A program made the position numbers and the translations under genes. A stretch of DNA of 64,000 bases from Fusarium oxysporum f. sp. lycopersici 4287. Taxonomy: Eukaryota > Ascomycota > Sordariomycetes > Hypocreales > Nectriaceae. The stretch spans positions 823,467 to 887,466 of the forward strand of contig NC_030996.1 in NCBI RefSeq assembly GCF_000149955.1. The letters run 5' to 3'. This document shows positions 1 to 11,978 of the stretch, in pieces (positions within the stretch are counted from its first letter, which is position 1; the number at the start of each line of letters is the position of its first letter). The notes under the pieces were generated by a model. The model saw only the letters and a list, made by a program, of their open reading frames with translations. It made no database searches and was not told the origin of the DNA.

Positions 1-1337
1 AAGACTTCCAAGGCAAGTACTCGTTCCCAATACAATGGCACCAGCCCCAACTTCGGGACCAGAAGCAGACCACTTGATTCATAAAGAATGGTACCAGAAA
101 AGAAGATCCTCTCGTGTCCGAAGCATCGGGGAGTTGTTTTTGCGTGGTCCGACATGTTTCCGAAAATAACGGATTTAAGACCTCTTAGACTGGCTTTTCG
201 ATGTGAGTCTTGTGCAATGCAATTTGGAGGTTCCAGGGTTGACTCTTCGTCGAACGTTGCAGTACGGAAGGGGAGCTTTGTAGTTGGGTCTTGGCCCAGA
301 TTCGATGATATCTATAACGACTAGGCTACAGGAAAAGGCAAAATGTCTATTCCGATCCTCTTAAACTCTGTGCAATGTTTGTATATATAACTGGATGTGG
401 CCAGTCGCGCTTGATGGTTTCGATGCAGATGAACTTCAAAGCTCAACGGTTTACCGTAATATCCGCCATTCAGTCAGTTGCCACTCAAAAGACAAATCGC
501 AATTCAGGACTTCTTCAATCCATTCAAATACCGTCCTTTTCAAGTAAATGTTCAACCCCACGGTATATTCTCATACCTCCTAGCGCTCTCTTGGGTCCTT
601 CGTCCTCTTCGAGGCATAGACTCTTACCTTCCTAGAACTCGCTAAATTCGTATTACCGTCCTCTAAGAACATGACCTCTGCCTCTGCCTCTAACTCGTGA
701 AACACGCAGGTTCGCATTGAGTTGTCTATAGCCTCGGAACTCTGCCAATCGATATAGGTCTCAACAGCAGGTCAGACAACCTTCAGCAGAAGCCAGCAGC
801 CTGGTAACTCTGAGACGGCCAACAACTGACTGAAGTCAAGTCTGTCAGTGCCTCGGGACAAGAATTGTACCCAATGAGACTGAATGGAGGTAATTTGACG
901 TTCTGTGATGGCAGGCGGTAACATTTTACCGTCGTTCAGTGATGGCCACATGTTTTCAACAGCGGAAGGCGGCGGAAGAGCTCCATCTACCCTAGAAAAC
1001 AGTATCAATGGGCGATTTCAGTACTTAACCCATATGAAACGGGTCACCATATGTACTGACTAAAAAGACTATAATTTAAATGATAAGCTTTTACCACTTT
1101 AGTATTTTCCATATCATGTGCCGGCTTCTGCGTTACGGTGTTTTCTTTTTCAATGGTTGATCATCGGGAATCTCAACCGCAATAACGTTTTAAACTCGGG
1201 CTGTTGAAGCCTACGAAATGAGTTTTAAATAACAATAAAGAGGTACTTTAAGAAATACCTGAGCAATGCTTTGATGTGCGAATCTGGGTGCTGCAGCGAT
1301 CTAGCTCCTCATGTGAGCGGCCACTATCAAGGAAACA
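1..1337. other. gene-poor spacer at window start
   Basis: No convincing gene. The open frames are under 90 codons, lack recognisable domains and overlap one another on both strands. The stretch may hold the flank of a gene outside the window. Confidence 0.5.
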
Positions 1338-1409
1338 GGTCGCGTGGCCCAATGGCAAGGCGTCTGACTACGAATCAGAAGATTCTGGGTTCGATCCCCA
1401 GCGTGATCA
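1338..1409 (+). tRNA. tRNA-Arg (anticodon ACG)
   Basis: This is a complete intron-less 72-nt cloverleaf. The acceptor strand GGTCGCG pairs with CGTGATC through two G-U pairs. The anticodon stem TCTGA/TCAGA encloses the loop CTACGAA, so the anticodon is ACG and reads CGN arginine codons after A34 editing. The T arm is CTGGG-TTCGATC-CCCAG, followed by discriminator A. Confidence 0.95.
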
Positions 1410-1608
1410 TCCTTTCAACGAGTTCTGTGGCATTTCATAACAAGCATCTTACCAGGAAACAAATGGAAGCTTGACCTAAGAGATCAGAGACAACCAAACC
1501 TTTTGTTTCAACAGAGGGTAATCGCTTTGTTTTTGTCGGCCATTTATCCTCCATGACTTTGTGCATTGATCGTTCACTATTAAATGTATTCCATTCGACT
1601 GTTTTCTG

Positions 1609-2595
1609 CTACTTCTTCCGCAAGAGTTTCACCTTCATCTTCTTCAGACGCCGACTCTCAAACGCCTTGGTGACCCTCCAATTGCTCACAATCATGACAA
1701 ACACAAACAAGAAAATGAAGAGCGCTCCAATGAGCGGCACAATTAAAGTAAAAACCGTCAATCCATAACTTACATTTTGGAACGCAGAGCTTTCTATCAA
1801 CCTGTCAACACCTAATCCAACCTGCATTGCCGTGAGCGCGATCACGACGTAACCGAGGATACCAGCCAACACCGAAAAATTGTCGCGAATGAGATCGCCA
1901 TAAACTGTGTGCGACGCGACTCGAGAGTAGCCGCGCAGTAAGTATCCTTTGCGAAGCGCGTATACTTTGTTTAATCTGCTCAGGCGCAGCTCTCCGTACC
2001 AGTAGCGCGGGTTGACGCGATCGTAACGGTGGTTCTCGAGAACCTGAGCTGTCAATGCCTTCCAGCCCTCCCATGTCACTTCCTCAGGTAGTAACCCATG
2101 CTCCTTTGCGATGCGAAAGTCGCTTTTGTATGCGATGAGCGCAGCGTATGAGAAAAGAAATCCCCGTGCGGAGGCATCAATGTTGCCTTCCATCACATCA
2201 AGATGGGCTGTGTCGCTAATGTTGCTGACCCAGAAGTCGGGATCAAGTAGATAAGCTGGCATAGGCTTGAGAAAAATGCGGTTTCTCCACCAGATCATGT
2301 GCAGCTCAGAGAGCTCGCTGATAATGATCTCTCGCGAAATGAGCCGTTGGTGATGAAGTGGCCGAGGCGGCATTGGGCGGCCGCAAGACCAGAGCCATTC
2401 TTGCACGTCATTGAGGCGCGAAACCGATAGTTCCCGCTCTAGGAAGTTGGGGTCTGATGTAGGAACGACGATGTCATCGTTGAAGCGGTTGCTGGCAGGG
2501 AGGAGGCTATTGAACTCATTCTTGGACTCCAAGCCGTCGCTAAGGAAGTCCTTTTGTAAGATGCGGACCGTAAAGGGCGGCGGCGGACTAGCCAT
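1609..2595 (-). CDS. DUF6601-like membrane protein
   Basis: This intron-less gene encodes 328 residues. The N-terminal two thirds are soluble and rich in Trp and Arg, with a segment around residues 95-125 (WWRNR, FLKPMPAYLLDPDFW) that I associate with the fungal DUF6601 family, sometimes mislabelled subtilisin-like. Two hydrophobic helices lie near residues 245-265 and 278-308, followed by a strongly basic tail ending KKMKVKLLRKK. This arrangement suggests a tail-proximal membrane anchor with a cytosolic basic end. No catalytic motif is visible and the function is unknown. The start is the first ATG, after which a proline run (PPPPF) follows. The family assignment is from memory and moderate in confidence; the coding call itself is strong because the frame is long and uninterrupted. 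Confidence 0.75.
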   Translation of the reverse strand: MASPPPPFTVRILQKDFLSDGLESKNEFNSLLPASNRFNDDIVVPTSDPNFLERELSVSRLNDVQEWLWSCGRPMPPRPLHHQRLISREIIISELSELHMIWWRNRIFLKPMPAYLLDPDFWVSNISDTAHLDVMEGNIDASARGFLFSYAALIAYKSDFRIAKEHGLLPEEVTWEGWKALTAQVLENHRYDRVNPRYWYGELRLSRLNKVYALRKGYLLRGYSRVASHTVYGDLIRDNFSVLAGILGYVVIALTAMQVGLGVDRLIESSAFQNVSYGLTVFTLIVPLIGALFIFLFVFVMIVSNWRVTKAFESRRLKKMKVKLLRKK

Positions 2596-3234
2596 TGTGA
2601 GATATTAGATTCTGTGATACGGCGTAAGATTAAATTTCTCAAGGAGCATAAATAGAGAATGGCGAGTCTCTTGGAAAGCTCGCGTAAACAGAAAGAAAAG
2701 AGTGGAAATTAAAGCTGACCATTACCAAGCAAGGGTCAGTCATAAGGCTGGTAGACAACCCCTGCTCTTAAGGCCGATAGCACCAGTCATAATTGGGCTG
2801 TAAGCAGCGTTCCCCATTCACTTGATCACACGGCCCGCTCTGTGCCCACAGAGTGCACCTCGGGAAAAGGGGACAGGCCGCTGCGCCGTGCGTGCTGACG
2901 GTCCAATTTCTTTAATTAGGCACACCCTGCGTCTCAGCCCAAAGGAGCAAGCAGACCGGGCAGTGGCACCATGTACGATCGATGAGACACTAACGAGGTA
3001 TCGCCTGTCTAAGTGCTTACTCTGGAGAATGGATGTTAAGCGCATAACGCGGAGTCAAAAGCTCAGCAGATGCTGACATAGCCCCCTAGTAAGCCAAGAT
3101 GTGGGGGCCAAGAATGAAACTGGAGCTGTAGTGGCCACTACTCCTGCGTAAGACGAAAATTAGGAGACGTGAACGTTGTCAGATCAGCACCAACGTACGT
3201 TCGAAGACTCACTCTTTTGAGTGAATCGGCCAAG
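2596..3234. other. intergenic region between divergent genes
   Basis: This is the shared upstream region of the DUF6601-like gene (minus) and the NLR-like gene (plus). It contains only short overlapping frames. No repeat or RNA gene is visible. Confidence 0.5.
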
Positions 3235-6200
3235 ATGTCGCTTCGTCGAACAGCAACGCGACGCGGCCCTCCTGGGGCTGCTCCTAAGCAGAAGAAGGGT
3301 TATGAGAATGTTGAGCAGGGGATCAAGCAGCTCTATCCAGAGCCGGACTCGACCAGAAAGACCGATATGGAGTAAGCATCAACCCAAAAACATGATTGCT
3401 GAGGCAATTGACTCACCAACACGTTAACAGTATTGTTTTTGTGCCGGGTCTGGGAGCTCATCCTTTACTGAGCTTCAAATCGACTACGAGCGATTTTAAT
3501 TGGGTCAGTGAGGAGGGCATAGCTCGCGACTTTCCAAACGCTAGAATTCTTCTGTATCACAGTGAGTCTTCATGGACTGGTTCCATCAAGGTAAAGCAGT
3601 TTCTCGGCAACCTAGCCCAGACTCTACTCGAAGGATTGAAGATGAGTAGAGAGGTATGTTTCCACGTCTTTCGACTGAACTCAGAGAGTTTGGCCTGACA
3701 AGCACTCCAGAACATGGCCATTCCTCGTCCAGTCACATTTATTGGTCACAGTATGGGAGGACTTGTCATTGCCAAGGTATGAATCATCGTTCTGAGGTTA
3801 TCTACTTGTTCTGATTCTATCAGGCTATCTGCCTCGCTGCAACAAGACAAGATCTCTTCCCAAACATGTTCGAAGACATAGCCGGTTGCGCATTTTTTGG
3901 AACACCATTCAAGGGCGCTGAAGCAGCTTCTTTGGCATGTATGCTTTCCTCAGTTGGAGAGAAACTTGGTCATGCAACAGCTTCCAAACTCCTCGAGCTG
4001 ATGAGGCCAGACGACGAAAGCTTGGCTGAGCTTCGGAAGGAGTTCGTCAGACTAGTAATCAAGACAACCCCAAAAATCGAGCTGTGTGGTTTCTATGAAG
4101 AGCAACCTACGACAATTAAGGATCTCTCTGGCATGCCTCAGTTCTTATCGGCGCTGAGCATTCCGATGCCCAAGAAGTATGCAGAGTTCGTCACGAGAGA
4201 CTCCTCCATCTTGGATGGTGTGATGGAGACGATGGGTTTAGCTGCGAATCATCGAGACTTGGTCAAATTCGATAGCTCCAAGGATGAACGATACACACTA
4301 GTTCGAGGACCTTTGAAACGACTTATCAACGGTTCACATCTGCGAGTCAAGAATCGACACAATGCAACAAGACGCACCGATCCAGCCACTATAAACCTTG
4401 CTTTACGAACTCTAGAAGGTGCACCAGTCCAAAGCAAGAGGGAAAGCATTGCCCAGAACACAACCACTTCCCCATGGTTCTCGAAAGAACCAGAATTTCT
4501 GGGCTGGTTAGCCAAACCCAACGAGGGCGAAGATACTTCGCTTGTCAAGAAAGAGGATTGCCTCTGGGTCCGTGGCCGTGATGGTCGTGGCAAAACAAGC
4601 GCTGCCTTATCAGCTATTGAAAAGATCGAAGAGTTGACCAAGGACGAGGAGGTTTACGAAGAGGAAATTACCGACGAACCATACACAGGCTCATCGCGGA
4701 ATTATCTTTCTTACTTTTTCTGCGATAAGACGCCCGATTATGGTTCAGCTGAGAGTTTGTTGAAGGCCCTTGTCCGTCAACTTATTGAGAAGCAAGGGCT
4801 TCTGGCTACACACGCCAAGTTTCTGCTTAAGAAGAAAGGTCGAGAAACGCAGCCTCTTTTGACAGTGGAGAACTTGTGGCAGGTTCTTCAGGACATTCTA
4901 GCAGATGATGTATTTGTTGGGGCCAGAGTGTACTTTGTCATCAACAACATCGAAACTCTAGCACAAGACGCCGTATCTACTAACACTCTCTTGACTCTAC
5001 TGAGCTCTGAGGTTGAGCATGACGGTACCGGAAGACGTCCACTGGTTCGATGGATGTTCACAAGTGGCCAATCTTGGGATATTGATCGGGCTTTGAGGAG
5101 GGATACCGTCCGACTAGTTGATCTTGAAGACGCAAAATATGGAGACCAAGTCCAGCTCGAGCTTCGAAGACACGCACAGAACAAGGTTTTGGAGCTGATC
5201 GAGCATAAGAAGTATAGCAGAGCTCTTGCATACTTTGCTAGCAGTGTTATCGGTAAGCGAGCTCAAAACACGCAGTGGATCGACATTACCTGTGACCATC
5301 TCGAGGAACTTCCTCAGCATCAGAATGACCTCCAAGTCCGTCGTCTTCTCGAAGTCATCCCACAAGAGCTAGATGCTCTGCTGAGTTCTGCATGGCAACA
5401 AGTTTTTGACAATAACCGGGGCAAGGCTGGGGAGATCAAGGAAATGCTCCGTGTTTTGGTCCTTACCTATCAAGATCCAACTGAGGCCGAGCTTGGTCTT
5501 CTTGCTGGTCTAGACTCTTCACCAGCGGAAGTTTCAGAGCTACATGATCTGATCCAGAAGTGCAGACCATTGATCGTACTGAAGGACAACAGCCTCCAAG
5601 AGAAGACGGTGTGCTTCACCGAGCCGGTGGTCAAGACCCATCTGCTTGAACACGCACACGTGTTGCTTGGTCTCACCAGCGAAGATATCAAGCTACAACA
5701 TGGTATTCTGGGTTTTCGTGCGTTTAGTCATATCCTAGAGATCTTCGACTTTCCGCTCTCCGATATCCCTCAGCAAATAGACGAAGAGGTGGGCGAGGTT
5801 GCTGGTGCTATCGAAGCAAGGCCAGATGACGAGGATGGTGTAGCCTCAGGGGAAGCAGATAACTCTGGCGAAGCAGGAGGACACGAGCAGGAAGTCGCCG
5901 AGGAAGAGGACGAAGAAGAGTCCGACAATGAATTACATCACGACGATGAATCTCAGGACGACAACGCCTCAGTCGCCTCAGAAGAGTCAAGTGATGGGGG
6001 GGATGAAGAAGATGAGGTTGATGAAGATCCCGAAGCTCCATATCTAAAAGACATAGCCCTGGCCTATGCAGTTACACACTGGCTACCTCACGCCAGCCAA
6101 GCGACTGCTGATATCGCAGAGGCACTGAGCCTGGAGGAAAAGTTCTGGCACGCGGATTCCGTCATCCGACGCCGTTGGTTGACTGAACACAACCGACTTA

Positions 6201-8837
6201 CTAGCTCTTTTGCCTATTATTCTCGGGAGAAGCTGACTGGACTCCATGTGGCTGCTACGATCGGATTTCGAGACCTAGTAGCTGCTTTGATGGATCATGG
6301 GTACCATGGCGAACTTATCGCCATGGACTCAGACTACAATACGCCGGTAAGTGATAGCATTCATTGGAGACAAGATATGATGAGATTTGGAAGCGCAAAG
6401 AACACGAGCTGACATGATATAGCTCCATTACGCAGCCGCATTTGGAAATGATGAGATTGCCGAGGAGCTTCTTGACAGAGGAGCTAGCATCGACGAAGGC
6501 ATCAAGGGCAATCTTATTACCCCTCTGCACAGAGCAGCAGCTGAAGGAAATGTTAAAGTTATGAGTAAGCTGCTGCAACGGGGAGCGAACCCGAATGCCA
6601 GCTGTGGTGCTTACGGAGGTGTAATCTGTGCGGCTATACAGTCTGGAAACACTGACGCCGTGAAGCTTCTGGTAACTCATAATGTCTCGCTCGTCACTCA
6701 GGATGACGAAGACAAAGACGAAAAGGTTGAGGGTGAGAATGGCGAGGGAGAGGCTAAAGACGAGGAAGCTAAGGACAACGATGGAGACGAGGAGAGTGAT
6801 AAGGATGAGGGTTCAGAGTCGGGCTCAGATTCCGACTCTGACTCCAATGAAGAGGAGGAGGAGGAGGTTATCACATCACCTTTGGCTCTAGCAGCTATGA
6901 GAGCTGACCTTGCAGTGTTCGAGTTTCTCATTAAGGAATATTCCGATAAACTACCTGCCGAAGAGTTCGGCATCGCCCTTGTCAAAGCAGCAGAATACGG
7001 TCGATTTGAAGCTTTCTCGCGGCTGTTCCATGACTTTGAGCACAACCAGCAGTTCAAACAGGACGCCCTCGATGGAGCATCTTTCGGAGACCATTGGGCT
7101 ATCGTCTCGTTGATCCTGGATCACTGTCCCGGCTTGAACTGTGACAAAACCTTCCTGCAAACCGCACAGGGAGAAGATGGCGATGACGAGATTCGTATCT
7201 TAGGAGCTATGTGGGAGTATTCCCAGGGCAATATCTCGCCTGAGGCGCTGGATGAGTCCTTGTATGAAGCTACAGACTTTGAGAATCAGAGGACGGTGGA
7301 ATTGCTGTTGAGATATGGAGCTAACGCGAATGCAACTGGCGAACTGTAAGTCTTGATTGAGATAAACGAGAGGTATAACGAGCTAACTGTGACTTAAAGA
7401 TATGGGAATGCCTTGACAGCAGCTGCCTTTGACAACACCATCGAGATAATCAAGCTGCTTCTCGACTCTGGTGCCGACATCAACTCCGCTGATGGATGGG
7501 CTCTCCAAACTGCTGCGGACCAAGGTCATGTCGATGTTGTCAACCTTCTCTTGGAGCGTGGGGCCAACGTCAACGCAACCACGACCAATATCAATATGCC
7601 CAAGTGCACCGCTTTGCAAGCGGCTGTTGAGTCTGGCAGAGGAGATATTGTCGATATTCTCCTCGAGCATGGCGCTGACCCTAACCTTGGAGGAGGCGAG
7701 TTCTCTCATCCCATCATCGCTGCGGCAAGCAAGGGTGAAGAAGCTATCTTCAAGAAGCTTCTGGAAGCCAAGGCTGATGTTACGGTTGTTGGAGGAGAGT
7801 ATAACTCGACTCCTCTGACCTACACGGCGATATATCTTCCTCGTGACCCGATTCGCCTGTTGTTGGACGCAGGTGCCGACATCAATCATGCGGATAACGA
7901 AGGAGATACAGCACTTATTCTCACAGCCTGGAGCGGCGATCATGAGTCAGTTCAGTTCCTGCTTGACCGTGGCGCCGATGTCTTGGTCAGGAACAAGGCA
8001 GGTCTCAATGCACTGCAGAAAGCCCTTGAGGCGGGCAGAGAAGAATGCGTGAAGATCCTGACCAACCACATCTCAGACATAATGGAGGCAATCAGGGTTG
8101 CGATGGTTTCTGGCGATGCTTCCATTGCCGCGGTGATTCGAGGCGTGCAGAACCAAAAGCAGGAACTTAACTACGATGACCCGAAGCCGGTGCACGAGGA
8201 GAGCAGGAGAAGTTCAATCTATGAGCCAACATCGCCTGAGGCTCAAACTCAGAGTGCTGGTCCATCTGTCAGTTTTACTTCTGAGAAGATCGTGGTGGAG
8301 GATATCCCGAGTCAACATATCGCATCACCGATAACAAGACCATCTATCACGCCATCTGGCCCTTCATCCAACTCTTTCGCAGACTTATACAGCCCTGCTC
8401 AGGACATCCTCGACTTCAGTCCAAACCCATTGTATAAGCGCCAATCTGAGCTGATCACACCGACGAACGAACAGTCGAAGGGACCTATAAGAAGGAAACC
8501 GATCACGGGTGCTAAGCCTCCTATGTACAGGCCATACCAGCCTGGCGGAGGTGGAGAGAATGTGCGACATTCGACTCCTCCTGGATCACTGGCGAACGCA
8601 TTCCAGGCGTATCAGCCGATGCAGCAACACACTCCTCCGCCGGAGAATATTCCTTCGCTTTCACCTCCGGAGACTTATGCGCCGCCGAGCCAGACTACGC
8701 CGGATCCTGGTTTTGTGCCTTATGCGCCGCCTGGACCTGCGAACTACGGACAGCCCAATCAAGAGCCGGTGAGAAAGTCGTCACGGTCGTCGTTTATGGG
8801 CATGAAGGTTCCATGGGCAGACAACCGGTTTAGCTAG
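3235..8837 (+). CDS. NLR/STAND-like protein: hydrolase, P-loop NTPase, ankyrin repeats
   Basis: Six exons (3235-3371, 3431-3653, 3711-3776, 3824-6346, 6423-7345, 7400-8837) join in phase to 1769 residues; all five introns are 47-76 nt GT..AG. Residues about 46-240 form a SesB/PGAP1-like alpha/beta-hydrolase: DIVFVPGLG at the start and the nucleophile elbow GHSMGG with Ser134. A Walker A motif, GRDGRGKTS (residues 393-401, Lys399), starts a NACHT-like NTPase region. The expected Walker B strand near residue 512 reads VYFVINNIE, so the usual acidic residue looks replaced by Asn. A long Glu/Asp-rich linker follows (about residues 795-890). Ankyrin repeats then run from about residue 950 to 1430, interrupted by a second acidic insert (nt 6700-6870). 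A Pro/Ser/Tyr-rich tail ends the protein. Fungal proteins of this architecture are candidate non-self recognition or incompatibility receptors. A role in heterokaryon incompatibility is inference. Confidence 0.88.
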
Positions 8838-10008
8838 AAACACAAATGTATAGAGATTGAATTTCTGGGATAGATGTACGGTTAGTTGCTAGAAAATTGT
8901 AGTGAACTTTCTCTTGCTATTGCTTTTATGATTTGGTCAATTGCCCATATTGGGTGTGAGCATTTGTGGCGATGCGACACTAACATCAACTCGTGTTTTT
9001 CACACTGGAGTCTGTTAGTCAAGTATCTCTCGTTACCCATCGTCTCTAGCTGAACAAGGCTCGTGCGATCAGCTCTTTTGACATTTCCAACCTCGCTAAT
9101 CATTCAATAAATGTGCAGGACGAGAAGTTTTCCAGTAAGGAACTTCGTCCCGCAGTTGTAGCAAGGAACAATCGAATGCGAACGCTTGGGGAAGTGAGTG
9201 AGCGAAGGCGCCAAGATTGGCGAGTAAAACGTCGGACTTTGGAATGTCCGAGGTGCGCAATCTGCAATGGCTCGAAGGATTGAAGTCGACTTTATCGCGT
9301 GAGTCACATCTAGAACGAAAAGAGATTATGATAATGATATCTTGATGATTCAAAGTGACTCACCTGCCGAATAGCCATAATGATGCTGCAGATGAGAGCC
9401 GGTAGCCGTGTTATCCATTTCTTATCGTGGATAACTTATCGTCCGCTCAGTGCGATAAAGGCAGAGACAGTGACGGAGACTGCTGACTGCTGAATCTGAC
9501 ATCTCGAATAGCGAGAATTATTGATGGATCTTTGTCGGCAAATGGATGAATGAGAGAAAACTCGATTTTCTTCCAACTTATTTCCGGACATCTCATCAAA
9601 CAGAACCAGCTCAATGAGTCAATTCAACGATGAGCCCAAATTTGTCGTCATTGAAGGTTTTGTCATCTTGTTCGATTTGTAACGTTGATCCGAAATTGGT
9701 TAGCGGCCGCTAGCTTAGAAATTGGGCTTACTGCTACAGCTGCTGTCAAACACATCCTCCACCAAAATCTGCTTATGCGGACGGCATCGTTGTCCGAGAG
9801 GATTACAAAGGCCTTGCTGACAGGCGCAGCAAGAGACCGAACACCGAGCACGCAATGGAAGATACAGAACAGGCATGTCGCAGATAGATGTAGATATACC
9901 ACAGGATGAGTGCCCGGTGGTCATGTTAAATAGAAGCAGTCTTGCCCTCAGTTTGAGTACAATAAACAATCATCAATCACTTCCAAACAGCCAAGATCAT
10001 CTCTTGAG
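8838..10008. other. intergenic region
   Basis: This is the 3' flank of the NLR-like gene and upstream region of the SRR1-like gene. A minus-strand frame near 9715-9930 is Cys-rich but has no signal peptide or homology that I recognise. Nothing else stands out. Confidence 0.45.
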
Positions 10009-10965
10009 TTGTCTAAAACGTCAAAATTCCAGCCGAACAAACACAAAGTACTACAAATAGTGTTTCAGAAAAGATGCGACACTCAAAGAAGATGCAAGTT
10101 GCCGATGGCGATGGTGAGCCTCTCAATCAAGGGCCCTGGGTCCAGACTGTTGACAAGTGCAGATCATTACACGCCCAGCAAAAAGTCGCAAACTTCAAGA
10201 AAAGGCAACGGATCTGGCAAACAACTCCAACAATTATACAGACTATATGAAGATGCCATGGACATTTACAACCAATCCGCCCTGGCTAAGACAATTGAAG
10301 ACATGCTGCGAACAAAAAACCGACCGCGCATCAACAAGATTGTTTCGCTGGGTCTGGGCAGCTTGTTGGACGCTAAGGACCAACAGCGACGCATTAAACA
10401 ATTGGTCGTGCTGATGGCGATCGCATCTCATCTAACGTTATCAACGAGCGATAAGAGCAGATTGAGAATTTACGCGCAAGACCCAACATTCACAGCTGCC
10501 GACGAGACCTTTCTCCAGAGCCTCGATATCTCTGTACTAAAAACACCATCGATTACGAACTTGGGTGAGGCTGGACGGATAATGGACGAGGAGACACTTG
10601 TCTACAGCCCATTCCTCACGCTTGAGACGTACAAGCTCCTCTTATCTTCATCGCAATCCTTAGACGGAACAGTTAGAGCACCGATATTGGTCAGCGACGA
10701 CTTCAACGCGCTGAGATTAAAATGGGACAAGCGCACGACGGAGCGAAAGGACGTGGAGGGGTTAATTCAGGGGGCACGCGAATATCGTCGGCGCGCAGTT
10801 AGTGGGGAGGGGTTCTGGACGCAGGCCGATCGTCCGTTTCCCATGGCCCTGTACTGGCGGAACTCAGAACCCCGGGATGTGGGCGCCGCCCGAAACACGA
10901 TACGATCGGAATCTCAATCTTCCTTCTCACGATTTGAGCATCGCGCGATCCCGATACATGCTTAA
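10009..10965 (+). CDS. SRR1-like domain protein
   Basis: The open frame encodes up to 318 residues. The core (about residues 85-225) matches the SRR1-like family. It has NKIVSLGLGSL, a helical segment with many Gln/Arg residues, a YAQDPTFTAADETFLQ stretch corresponding to the family's 'DP-F-D--FL' motif, and DEETLVYSPFLTLETYKLLL corresponding to the 'F-MP---LY--LL' strand-helix. SRR1 proteins are linked to circadian or light signalling and haem regulation in plants, animals and yeast; fungal members are mostly uncharacterised. The 5' end is uncertain. A second frame from ATG 10074 reads protein-like sequence (GPWVQTVDK) and stops after 10240, one base out of phase with the core, so an unrecognised intron or a frameshift may lie near 10200-10245. 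An internal start such as ATG 10108 is possible. The C-terminal core is the confident part. Confidence 0.6.
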   Translation: MSKTSKFQPNKHKVLQIVFQKRCDTQRRCKLPMAMVSLSIKGPGSRLLTSADHYTPSKKSQTSRKGNGSGKQLQQLYRLYEDAMDIYNQSALAKTIEDMLRTKNRPRINKIVSLGLGSLLDAKDQQRRIKQLVVLMAIASHLTLSTSDKSRLRIYAQDPTFTAADETFLQSLDISVLKTPSITNLGEAGRIMDEETLVYSPFLTLETYKLLLSSSQSLDGTVRAPILVSDDFNALRLKWDKRTTERKDVEGLIQGAREYRRRAVSGEGFWTQADRPFPMALYWRNSEPRDVGAARNTIRSESQSSFSRFEHRAIPIHA

Positions 10966-11978
10966 ATTATGTCTAACGGGGGAGACGTCCAAGGAAGTCA
11001 TGATTAGTGAGGTCTCAGAGATCAGACACTTCCTCCTCTCCCACGTGTCTTGAAGAATTTCTGATACGGTACCAAGAATACAAGGAGTTCAGATCGGGGC
11101 GAATAACCTGGATGCATTTCAGCCTTAAAATGTGGTCTCATTAGCGATTGTCATAGCGTTAGAGTAGCGATGAAAATTTTTAAACTCTGGTTAAACTCAT
11201 TTGACATTTTCTATTGCTTGATAAGGATCATCATGAGGTCTCCGACGTTTTCCTGTTCCTGCATGTGTTGCGAAGGCCGGTCGGGCACTAATGCCAATAG
11301 CTTGGGGAAGATGGCGCACCTGAAGACAGGGGCCAGTGACAGAAGAAAAACGTCGGGCGCCTGGACTGAGTTAGACGTTCGCTGTTATGGAAGCGAGACC
11401 TCAATAATCGCACCGCGAACTGTTAATTGGGGCTGGCAACTTTATAGCAATCACCCACGCTCCATCTTTCTAGCAACCATCCATCTTGTGCTCAGACTTA
11501 ATCTTCAAGACTGGAGGTTTATTTCACGAGATCAAGAATCGTCTGCTTGGCAGACGCTGCATCGCTCTCATCATGATCCTTTGGCGACAGCGATGTTTTG
11601 GCGCAGTAAAATTAAGCTTGTCCGTTAGACAGCTGTGGTGTAGCGCTTGTCACGCTAAACCGGCGCTGAGTTGAACCCCTGATTTTAGCCTCCAGGGCTG
11701 AGGCAACACCCAACAATAGTTAATTCTAGGCGGGTTTAGGTCGGCGATAGCGCCATGCACAGGTGGTCTGGAAATTCCAGTGGCTTTTTTTCTCCTTTCC
11801 TGCGCATCTAGCACCGTTGAACTCCATAGCATATAATCATATCACAGCGGAACCCGTCAACATGCCCTCGACGTCCTTCGTTCGATCATTCATTCATTTA
11901 AACACTCTTTTGAAAGCGCAGGCTAAGCTTGGTCAGTTTTGTTACTGATCTGGATCAATCTGCTTCCTCTCCTTCAAT
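10966..11978. other. intergenic region
   Basis: One 152-codon frame (11170-11628) shows no domain and no protein-like composition, so it was not called. There is no RNA gene or repeat that I can support. Confidence 0.5.

Noticed and set aside
9715..9930. Cys-rich minus-strand frame that might be a small secreted protein
   Set aside because: No signal peptide, overlaps frames on the other strand and reads poorly; not enough evidence for a gene.
11170..11628. 152-codon plus-strand frame
   Set aside because: No domain, signal peptide or protein-like composition; other frames overlap and the region resembles spacer.
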